Shown here in pieces: positions 11,041 through 20,946 of a stretch of 64,000 nucleotides of DNA. Where the stretch lies: contig NRSV01000007.1 in the NCBI GenBank assembly GCA_002286855.1, positions 507,277 through 571,276 on the forward strand. The letters are read 5' to 3'. The notes under the pieces were generated by a model. That model had not been told where the DNA came from, made no database searches, and worked only from the letters and a program-made list of their open reading frames with translations. Positions within the stretch are counted from its first letter, which is position 1; every line of letters begins with the position of its first letter. This stretch comes from Bipolaris cookei. Lineage: Eukaryota > Ascomycota > Dothideomycetes > Pleosporales > Pleosporaceae. A program made the translations under genes and the position numbers.

Positions 11041-12850
11041 TCTGTTGCTATCGGACGAATACTATACTAGCTATACACCTTCTGCTGCCAGATCTAGCTG
11101 ACAAAGTAAAAGACTGGCAAACCACAACAGAAACTGGATCTGATCATCACGGAATACTTTTCTCAATCCAGACAACAAAAGACCTAGTCAATAACCCTGG
11201 CAACCAATCAAGGTACAACACCAAAAGGGCAGATTGAGACTTCTTTAGAGAAGAGCTAGACAGAGCCATCCAAAACAACCCAGCTTCACAATCCCTAGAT
11301 CATATCAACAGCCCAAGAAAAGCAGATTCAAGAAATCTACTCCTGGACCAAGACAACAAGCTAAAGCTGTAACTAGAAGCAATTCGCCAAGCAATTACTC
11401 CAGTAATCCAACAACCTGCAGATAAAGCTGTTCCATAACAAAAACAAGGGCCAAAAGCAAAGCCTTGGTGGAGCCAGGAGCTAACGAAGCTACGGAAAAA
11501 ACGTGTCCTATTGCCAAAGGATATTCTTGCAACAACTTCAAGCCACGTCTATAGAGGAAGTCTATCTATACAAGAGAAACTTTCTAATAGTGCGAAATAC
11601 CTATGAAAAAGCAATCAAAGAAGCAAAAAGAAAGCACTGGAATAACTTCCTAGAAAAAGAAGACCCACAATCTGTCCTTAAAGGTATGGGCTATACAAAG
11701 GAAAAGAGAGTAGAAAGAGTCATACTTGTCCAAGGAGAGACGCTAGAAACCTCTTTTAGAGGAAAGTGCAAAATGTCTCGAAAAGCACTATTTCATCCAC
11801 CCCCAAGTACAGCACCACCAAACTTTAACAGCTATAAAGAGAAAGAGTGGGAGTAGCCAGCGCTGTCTACCACCGAACTAGAACACGCATATTCTAACAA
11901 GGTTAAAAGTAGCACGCCTAGCCCAGACGCTTTATCACAGGAAATTACCACAGTCGCCTTCCAAGCCCGACCAAAAGCGCTGTTCAAAGCTTACTCTCTG
12001 CTATTCAACTACGGATACCACCTAACCTGCTGGAGAAGAGCTACAGGAGCAATCCTAAAGAAGTCATCTAAACCCGACTACTCTATCCCAAAGGCCTATA
12101 GAGTAATCACGCTACTAAGCTGCCTCGGGAAAGTAGTAGAAAGGATAATAGTGAAAGGACTAGGCCTACCAATTAGCCTAATTACTTGGGCCAAATCTTT
12201 CCTCCCTAATAGATCTCTAAGGCTCGCCTTTGTCGGTCAAGTAGAAGAGTTTAGCGAGATCAACACGGGCATCCCACAAGGCAGCCCAGTATCTCCAATC
12301 TTCTTTCTCATCTATATCCAAGACCTACTTCAAGACGTAAAGGGATTCCAGCTATCCTACATTGACGATATAACTATCATCACCTCCTCAACGTCAACTA
12401 AGAGAAACGCAAAGATACTACAACAGGAAGTGAGAAAACTAGTTGCGAAAGGAAAGCAACTAGCAATCGAGTTTGATACAGCCAAGACAGAGCTCATCCA
12501 TTTCACTACCAACAAAAAGAGAAAAGAAAATACCCTAGAGCTATCGAATCGAGATACAGTAACACACAAAGATACTGTAAAGTGGCTAGGGATCTACTTT
12601 GATAACCGCAAGAGCCTGCTGGAAGATAGCCTAGCTATCTAACGTCTCTTCCTAGTTACCAAACTACTCCTTGGCACCAGGCGGCTGCTAGAGGCATAGC
12701 TGCAAAAAGACAAAAGCCGAAGCATGACAGTAGTACTACACAAAGAAAAAGAAGCCCCATATGTAAATAACAAGATAGAATGGCCTATGGCCAAAGTCTT
12801 ACATGGTCCCGAGCTGCATATAGACTCCAACGGAATAATAATAATACCAT
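11041..12850 (+). mobile_element. Decayed non-LTR (LINE, Tad/I-like) retrotransposon remnant
   Basis: This is a broken pol-like coding region. Near 11139 the frame reads SDHHGILFSI, the C-terminal motif of an AP-type endonuclease. Around 12070-12150 it reads SIPKAYRVITLLSCLGKVVER, the start of a reverse transcriptase. At 12151-12642 come ITWAKSFLPNRS, NTGIPQGSPVSPIFFLIY, the YIDD catalytic box and KWLGIYFD. The RT block between KVVER and the next motif, usually about 100 residues, is missing, so an internal deletion is likely near 12150. Several in-frame stops lie between 11060 and 11500. Target duplications and a poly-A tail were not identified, so the ends are approximate. Confidence 0.82.
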
Positions 12851-13432
12851 TACTATATTGAGCAAGATTTGCACCACGTACATGGGAGTGGCCTGAGACT
12901 ATCGTACACTAATACACATGCAGCCTCATGCCATCAATGTCTCGGAGTACTTTCTCGTTTGTCGTCAGGGCCTCGGTATCTTGAGCTGCGGAACCGCCAC
13001 GGATACAGGATTTGGCATTCGAGCCTCGTGGCCGTTCACCTGGCTCAACCTTGGCAGTACGAACCACACATCGTCCGCTGACTACTAGACTGCACCAAGA
13101 ATAGCTGTCATGGGGTAATTCAGCTATATATAGGGATTCATTGCAATTAGAGGAGTCCGGTGAAGACCCAGTGGATCCATCACGTGAGTTCCCTGTCAGA
13201 GGTTATACTCGCATACACGGCGACCGGGTTTCTGCAGAGACAAGCCCATACTATTGAAGAAAGAGAAAAAATCTCGGTGAATAGTAAAATTGAATATAGC
13301 TTCTGTGCAACGATTGCACGGGGTGATGTTGAGGCAATATTGTGCACTGCTTGGCATGTACTCGACTCCTTTCTGTGAAGGAATCCTATGTTCAAGTGTC
13401 GATTTGGGCGACTCTTGCAAAGCGAGATGGCA
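12851..13432. other. Intergenic region
   Basis: No gene is recognised between the LINE remnant and the degraded gene that follows. The right part probably contains the old promoter of that gene. Confidence 0.35.
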
Positions 13433-13440
13433 TATAAAAG
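13433..13440 (+). promoter_or_regulatory. TATA-box-like element upstream of the degraded gene
   Basis: TATAAAAG lies about 140 bp before the first plausible ATG (13575) of the pseudogene and about 50-60 bp before a pyrimidine-rich leader. It is a reasonable relic core promoter, judged on spacing and sequence only. Confidence 0.4.
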
Positions 13441-13574
13441 GGACGTGAAATGACCAGTATTGAAACCACCAGAAAAGTCAAGGCTTCAGAGTTCCACAGC
13501 AGACTTCGAAACGACTCCTAACAATTCTTTCTACACGTTGTTTCTCTACGTCCCTCTTCTTCTGTTCATTCGCA

Positions 13575-15139
13575 ATGTCTCCGCATGAGAAGCTCCACTG
13601 CTCGTTCAGGGAGGCTTCAAAGATGCAACTGCCACCGATGACACCTACAATTCGGGAGGAACCATCACTGTAAATGGCTTCAATATCCAAGTCCCCAAGA
13701 ACCTTCGAGTCCAGTTCACTGCAGCATGAGTCCCTTGGAAAGACTTTACAGCAGACAAACAGTCCATGTTGGGATATGAGATTAACGTATTCTACCATTG
13801 AATCTGATACCCCGGAGCGCCCCTTAGCTGATCAGGAGAACAGTTCATTGAAAACTTCATCAACGGCAAGCCGATTGCAGCCCAAGTCATTGCCTATGAG
13901 TTCTTCGAGGGACTCAGCGGTGGATTCATTGACTCTTTGAACTTTGCTGAGGGAACCATGAAAATTGCCTCAGGTCCCACTGTTCGCATCAGTGAACCCA
14001 ATGCTGTCTTCTCCGTTGGATACACCGAAGCACCTTTCTTCACAGCCGATGATGAGATCGCGAGCATTTCTTCTTTCTCGGGCTTTCCCATGTGTACCCC
14101 AAGAAGCACATCTGACCCGTTTTTTTCATCTACCAACCCCCCTTTCAGGGCTCTGATACATTGTAAAGTTCCATGCATAGGCATCTCGTGGTGCAGCGAT
14201 TGGAGGGATGCTTATCAGTGCACAGTTCTGTCCCAGACCCACTTTCCATAACACCCTTCCTCGTCGGTGACTTTGTCACTTTCTCTCGTATCTGACGTGG
14301 CAACGAGGTTGTTGCCTACAGCATCGTCGCACAGAATGTTATGATTACCACACTGGGTAATCTCGTATACTTACGCATGGAACTTGGTCTCCTTGGAATC
14401 TTTAGAATCGACAACATCAGCCCCAACGCTGAGCTCGCGGAATCTTGCGTAAATTCCGATTATTCATAAATGTCATTCCTGCGATAACAAGCAGTGTAGT
14501 TCATCGGATTCGCATCCAACCCAAGAACCATAGTAGCCCTCTACGCAATGAATACTGATCCCTGCACCGGCAAATTAACAAACAGAATCATTGCAACCAT
14601 GGGTCAGACCTGTCAACAATCAAGCCGGCTTGATTGTTGACAGGTCTGCTGGGTCCACGACGAACAGGTCATTCCTGGAACTTCTCCACCAGCCAATGAC
14701 TTTAGCCAGATGCCTTGGTTGACCAATGGCATTGGTGTTGGTGAGAACGGCAATCTGTGGGGTCCTTTGGATCCTTTACCTCAAACTGGTGTTTTCATTG
14801 ATCTACCTCAGTGCGGGCCTGGAAACAAGTTGATGTTTGAGGATGATAACTTGAATGTCACGTAAGCTCCCTCTAGCAGGTTCATCCCATCCCTACCCTT
14901 GTAACTTGTACACAACATCATGCTAACGGTTTGTTTCTTCAGCGGAACTGTTGAATGCAACAGCACCTGCTGATAACGTCGCTCCCCCGAGCGATGTTAC
15001 TGCTCGAGGTGTGACTAATAGCGAGATTGTCCCTGCCCGCACGAAGCGCGGGGTCCGGAATGTTTGCTGGCTCCCGAGAACTCGATTGAAGAGTGAGACT
15101 ATTCCTCAAGGCGACACGGTGATTGCCAAGGCAGGCTGA
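13575..15139 (+). pseudogene. Degraded gene of an unrecognised, possibly secreted protein family
   Basis: Long stretches of clean coding sequence are scattered over three frames with several stops and frameshifts. Readable blocks in order are GGFKDATATDDTYNSGGTIT, GEQFIENFINGKPIAAQVIA, ASGPTVRISEPNAVFSVGYT and EAPFFTADDEIASISSFSGF. Further on come FLVGDFVTF, TLGNLVYLRMELGLLGIF, TIVALYAMNTDPCTGK, NDFSQMPWLTNGIGVGENGN and ADNVAPPSDVTARG. Together they look like one ordered protein of roughly 400-500 residues. I cannot assign a function. A frameshift after the first ATG, in-frame stops near 13726, 13800 and 14295, and a palindrome that replaces coding sequence at 14605 make function unlikely. 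Confidence 0.75.
14605..14648. repeat. 44-bp perfect palindrome
   Basis: Two 22-nt arms beginning CAGACCTGTCAACAATC meet with no spacer (centre GCC|GGC) and are exact reverse complements. Symmetry ends abruptly at both sides. The right arm continues into the downstream coding relic, so the left arm looks like an inverted copy of the right. Confidence 0.95.
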
Positions 15140-16656
15140 AGGAATGAGATGGCACATGGGGGGCAACACAAGTTGAATTGACGAGACTTTAGGATTAACT
15201 AATAAGTAGAAAGCTAAAGCTATAATAATTCAAATCTATTAGTGCCTTCATGTGCGATTTCAGGACCTTTGTAGTAAATCGCACTCTTTGACCACTAGTT
15301 TGAGCATTCGTAAATATTCGTACTGTTGAGAATATGCAAGTCCAGTCCAGGTTGGTAGAAGAAAGTTCAGAGCCTGGGCGAGAGAATGAGGCCACGCAGT
15401 AGCCAGTGCTGCGCGTGTGCACACAATACATGTTGCCGCGTACGCATAGTAGATAGAGAACAACACAGTGGATATGCCGAATAGTAGACATTAGAACTAC
15501 CCACCTTGCCACTCCGACTTAGTTACCTATAGTAATCATACTACTAAAGGACCTAATTCTAACACGTACCATTATTTGTGTTATTCCTTTCTGTAAACCA
15601 GTCCAGATTCGGCTTCATGAACCTTTGCAGTCTTTATCGACTAGCACCGATCCCAGAGCATCCATCAAAACCCACTCATTAGATATGGGCAGTACAGCAA
15701 GTATATTTTAGTGCCAATCATCCAGTTTCTGGGGCTCGGGTGGGATATCCGAGTCTAGGGATCCAAATATATTGCGGAATATGTCCTTCATTGAGCAATC
15801 ATTCAATCCGCTCTGATCTACCCTTCTATATTCGCGAGGAATACAACCATTGTAGCGATCCACATTGCATCGAACTGTGGTGCGAAAGACGACCAGCTTG
15901 CCAATCGTTGGGAGCGCCATTGCATCTCCACCAAGAACGAACCAAAGGTATTGCGCAAAAACATATTTCAATGCTCGCCGTCAGTGAAAGCCTCGAAGAC
16001 TGCGGTCAAAAGAATAGATAGACGACAGAAGCCTAAGACTGACAAAGGTAACTGGTATCTGTTCCTATGAAAAGGTGTGATTGGCGGTGGGTACGTGATA
16101 GCGAACCAAGAGGCTGCAAGGCTGTTCCATTCGATAGACAGTATTCGATGAGTTTTACCGATGGATCGAGTAGTTTGATAAATATATTTTACTTAGCATA
16201 TATGTGTCTCTTTTGCCTCTTGAATCACAAAACTGCAATCTTTCGTCGTGTTCTCTGTTATAGCCCAGCGCAGAAACCCAATAGGAACAAGCAGTCAAAC
16301 AAGTACGATTTGTAATGATGATGGTAAAAAAGCAGCGGAAGCTAGTCTCAGTACAAGATATTGGACTAAGGTGCTACTATACCTCGTCAGATATGGCTCA
16401 ACGCCATCGCGTCCTTTTCCAAACCCGACTCAACGGATATAAGTTTGCATAGATTGTTGAGCAAGTTTCGAATTGAATATTATTTAATGTAAAAGAGTGA
16501 TGTGTCTTTAATTTGCTCCATATTTTCCTACTCGCCCCTTGCACGTCCATGTCCCTTAACAATTCAACAATTCATTCCCCAGCTTCTTGCTTCCCACCTG
16601 ACCTTCCCTTCAACAAAACCCTGGCGTTTTCGCTTGCAACACTTGCTTCCTTGACC
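15140..16656. other. Intergenic region, no gene recognised
   Basis: This AT-richer stretch of about 1.5 kb shows only short frames. One at 15708-15971 (minus, 87 codons) has protein-like composition but no motif, no signal and no consistent splice partner, so it is not called as a gene. Confidence 0.4.
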
Positions 16657-18953
16657 TTAGAAGAACGCTCCCTTGTGGCCTGCCTGGACAGTGCTGTTCT
16701 CCAGTACAGCATCAGAGTCGTGGTTATCAAATGCACCAGGTCGGTCGAAAGATCGGGGAATAGGTCGGTCAAAGGCATCAAAGCGACGGCCCTGAACCTT
16801 GGCCTTTGCCCAAAGGAAGCTGATGCGAAGAGCACAAGCGCCAAAAGCCCAGAGAAGGCCACCTACCGGCGCAGCTACGAAAGCACCTGTGCTTTGATTA
16901 GCAAGAAATCATGGTTTCAAAGTAATCAGCAAAAACTTACCAAAGGCGCTCCAGTCGTTTGCATATAATCCACCTTCAAGTAAGAGCAGTTTACTGGCAA
17001 GCGTGGCATCGCCATCATAGTACACAAGTCCAAATAAGAAAATTGTAAAGATACCGCCCAGTCCACCAACCACAAAGTCGAATCCACGATACCAGTAGAA
17101 TCTCTCACTCAGACCAATAACCAGGCAAGGAACAACAGCTGCACTGACCAAATCACTGATCAGGAAGATCTGCAGGATATCCGGGCTGCGCAGTGCAACG
17201 ACAACGACGGGAAAAATGAGCGCCACAACAAAACCGCGGATGACCCAGATGTTGAGCTTGTTGCGGAAGAAGTCGTTGCTTCCTGTGCTGACCATGGCGG
17301 ACTGGAAAGAATCAAACGCAGCGGTAGATAGCGAGATAGTCATGACAAGGACCACACCTACAACCCAAGCGGGTAGTTTTTCGAGGAGAAGGAAGAAAGC
17401 AAGGGAGCCGTTAGCTTCGTCACCAATGGTGTAGGCACCAGACCAGGCGGCGAGCATACCGCCGACACCGAGCAATGTGAGAATGATAAGGATGCCCATG
17501 CTAGCCAGCGAGACTCCTATCCACAGGTCCTTGTCTGTACGCGAGGCAAATGTGCGCATCCAGAATCCAGAGAGGAAAAAGTCATTGGTAAGAATAGCAA
17601 CGGGAAGAATGTAAATGAGTTGCCATCCCAACAAGCTGGGCTCAAGGTAGCCGGACTGATCGATCAATGAGCGGTCAATGTCGGTTTCTACGCCAACAGC
17701 AATCACTCCCATTATGATGATGCCAATGACCATAGCACCCTGGATGTTGTCGGTGACGAAAGAGACTTTGAAGCCACCAAGTGCTGTCATCGTTAGTCAA
17801 CCTCCCCTCTCATTCTCAATACCACGGTAATCTTACAGGTGTAGATAGTAGTAATGGCACACTCGACAATGACAACTGGAAGCCCATCCAAACCGGTCAG
17901 GAGAGTGACAATCTGCTGCAGTGCCGAGAGCTCAGCAACCATGTATAGAAACATGGTGATGAGCGTGCAAAGACTGAGAAATATGCCGGCAACAGCTCCA
18001 TACCGTTGTCTGGTCCATTCGGTCAAGACGAAGCCTTCTGGACATTTGCGCCTGATGATGGGGCCCAGCGCGCCAAAGACTAGAAGCGGCAGAGATGAAG
18101 ACAGCGCATATACTAGTAGACCCTGCACACCGGCAATGGTGGCAATTTGAGGGTACGTGAACAAGATACCCGATCCGAGAGCTGTGAGTTAGGGAAGCCT
18201 AGGTCAGCTTTGTGCATCAGCCAATAAGGGGGGAATTGTGTAGGGGGAGTAGCGGCAGCACGTTCCTCACGCAAGTATTATCTTGATCGAGTTCTTACGG
18301 TACTTCTCAGCTTTCCCTTGGTGGAGTCAACACATCCTAGATACGGGATCTTTGATGTACAACCCCAGCCTCGGTTCTGCGCCCGTAGTGTAGCCGCACA
18401 AAAGACTGACCTCATACTACTGCGCACAAGTAATGGCTCTTGGGCACAGCAGTCATGAGATAAGCTTCTGTGAGAGATCTCAATACGAACCTGGAGGATT
18501 TCAAGTTTTCTCGTGCGAAAACATACGCTCCAACGACGTCATCATACTGTCATTAGAGAGCCATCATGATAGTGAATATCGATACTGCCGCTGCTCTTCA
18601 TGTGCAAAGCACAGGTGCACGAGTGCACTCACCCGATGCGATGAAATTGAAAGCAAGCGGAATGCCTACACGGCTGTTAGCTGGCTTGTTGCAACTAAAA
18701 GTAGCGGTGTTTGCTTTGCGAGGTTGCGCAGAGTTGGGGAAGACGCATGCGCTGACCTTTTTGTGTGCGATTGCTAGACAGCCACTCGGTCTTGGACTGG
18801 TGTCGCAACCGCCATGCGATGAAGCATCCCAAGACCCTGGTTTGTGAAATTAGTATGATTCGCACCCGCAAGCGCCATTACCTGCACTCACAAAAAAGAG
18901 CCTAGAGTAAGGTAGATGATGGCGTTGGACGCCGGCTGCGATGGCATACCCAT
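16657..18953 (-). CDS. Sodium/solute symporter family permease, DUR3 (urea transporter)-like
   Basis: This is a multi-pass plasma-membrane transporter of the SSS family, most like fungal DUR3-type urea/polyamine permeases; the substrate is inferred only. Six exons (18892-18953, 18757-18836, 18633-18665, 17837-18181, 16941-17783, 16657-16886) give 530 aa. They spell MGMPSQPASNAIIYLTL, HQSKTEWLSSNRTQK, GIPLAFNFIASALGSGILFTYP, then TTIYTSLGGFKVSFVTDNIQ and STAAFDSFQSAM. Exon 3 is only 33 nt and intron 3 is 451 nt, against about 50-90 nt for the others. The last exon adds a hydrophobic segment and a soluble tail rich in Asp/Arg. The protein is shorter than yeast Dur3 (about 735 aa). Confidence 0.9.
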
Positions 18954-19525
18954 GACAGAAAACGGTCACTATGCGAAACGGCGATCAAAGTCAAAGATGG
19001 ATAGATTGAAGATACAGAGCGACGGGATTAGGAGCATGCAAGACCAAGGTAGTTCGCGCCAAAAACTTTGCTATGACTAAATCTCACGCCTTTCTTATTG
19101 CATCGCTAGCGCTGCGCGGAGAAATTGACGGCTGCTGCCAGTTTCCTTTGCAATTGGTTCTGGCCGGCTCTCTCCGCGCCCACAGACGTGGGGGGGGGTT
19201 CATGGGGCGACGGGCAAGTGCGCATAGAGCATGTATTGGGGCTACTTAGAGTCGATACGAGGTATACAAGGTAGGAATTATCATCTGCGCAAAGACAGCA
19301 AAGGAGTCTCTCGCATTCTCTGATTACTCGTCATATTCTCCCATTGCTTAAAATCGAGTAAGAAACAGTTTCCCAAACGCCTCGTCGCTCCGTAACGCAG
19401 AAAATGCGGCAAACCGAAATGAGGACATTATCCATTACTGCTCCAGATTGCCCTTTTGAATTCATCTGTAGCAAAACGTGATATTTGTCGATGATTACTG
19501 GCCAGCAAGGCCTGTTCAGACTCGT
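18954..19525. other. Intergenic region
   Basis: This stretch contains the symporter promoter on one side and the sorting nexin 3' flank on the other. No other feature is seen apart from short homopolymer runs. Confidence 0.4.
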
Positions 19526-20125
19526 TTACCACGCATGCCTGTCCCAGTTTGGGTCTGCCAGGTGTCAGTAGCCGCTCTTATCACACATGTGCTATTCGAC
19601 TCACCCTGCACAAATGCTGCAAGCACCTTGCTGCCAGTCTGCAATAGCGGATGGCCAACTACTATTTGCAGAAACCGTTGAAGTCCCTCCCGTCGGTGCT
19701 CAATCACATCGTCCGAGAAGCGGTTGGTAAGGACCTTGCCTGGCAGAGGTGGTATAGTGACGCGCGCAGACTCTCGCTCAAGAATATCACGGAAGGCTTC
19801 AAACTCGCTGTATCGGCGGCGGACTGTCGACGACTTGAGCTTGAAGGCGGGAATGTTGGTGCGCATTACAATTTCGTAGGTTGTATACATGCCACGGCCG
19901 ACTCCTAAAGTCCTGTCAGCATACAAACTATTACAATATCTACGCGCCTTGACTTACCGTGCGTCATGGGATTCCTAACCTGTGCACGCGACAAATGTGA
20001 GCGAGGCTGCAGTCACACAAGGGTATGGAAGCTCCAGATCAGCCTACCTCAATCTCCAGGAAGTTTTCGGGGGGGCCGTATAGCTCCTCAAAGCTCTGCG
20101 ATCGCGCGTCTGGTAGCGACTGCAT
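19526..20125 (-). CDS. SNX3: Sorting nexin 3 / Grd19-type PX-domain protein
   Basis: The protein binds phosphatidylinositol 3-phosphate on endosomes and, with retromer, recycles cargo to the Golgi. Four exons (20048-20125, 19958-19979, 19605-19904, 19526-19554) give 142 aa consisting almost wholly of a PX domain. It begins MQSLPDARSQSFEELYGPPE and continues FLEIEVRNPMTHGVGRGMYT. The PI3P-binding core is STVRRRYSEFEAFRD, then IPPLPGK and RREGLQRFLQIV. The C-terminus is FVQDPNWDRHAW. Exon 2 is only 22 nt and exon 4 only 29 nt; both are needed for the conserved VRNPMTHG and DPNWD. It is slightly shorter than yeast Snx3 (162 aa). Confidence 0.94.
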
Positions 20126-20946
20126 CTTGGGCGCGGATGTGGATGTGAATGTGGAATCAGGACGAAGGTTGGTTGCGCAAGAGCTGGAGATCGATGGCGG
20201 GGCTATCGCGAACTAATGGCCCGGCGCACTGGTTGCTCTTGGTCTGGCGAGCTGTTGGCAATGCACGTGCATGCAACCGGCCCTGCATGAACACCAGCCA
20301 AACCTGCCACATAGTAGGTGATGCAATCCAAGTCATCTCCGGTGACTTGGATAGACATATTGGGTTCATATTCGCTCTACTCATTGTTGCGGAACTTGCT
20401 GCAAGTATGGTAGTTGTTCTTGTTTGTACATACAATCTTATTCAAGCAAACAATTTCTATAAACCATTACTATATAGGTCCATCAGTCGTTGACGCCATT
20501 TTTCATATGACAAATAATGAAATCCTAAAGAGCCTTTGCTTGATTACGGATTTCGTGATACAGCAGTCTAGAAAAGCACCTAAAAGGAAGTGACATGTAA
20601 TAATACACTGGCAAAATGATGTGACATCATCCGATCTCTAATTGCCATCCCTTGTCACAACATGCCCCCCATGAACCCCGGCCATGTCAGTGAGGTCTAA
20701 TGACGATAGCACTAGGCAGGCCGGGCGAGGACAAAGGTGCAAATTCTTGAGGAAAAAGTGCAAATGCATTGAAAGACCAGACAAAACAAAACTACATACT
20801 GTGGGCGCATGTTCGTGACCGCTCACTCTAAGAAGCACAAACTCCCGGTCCATGCCATGATATCCGTCCTGTACCCGCTTTTGACCAGTCGTCAATCATA
20901 ACGAGCGTAGAAACAAAACGAACGCCTAGCTTTTTTCCGTCCTCCT
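20126..20946. other. Intergenic region
   Basis: This holds the sorting nexin promoter and the 3' flank of eIF3a. No gene is recognised. Confidence 0.4.

Noticed and set aside
15708..15971. 87-codon frame on the minus strand
   Set aside because: Composition is protein-like but there is no motif and no upstream exon I could join to it.
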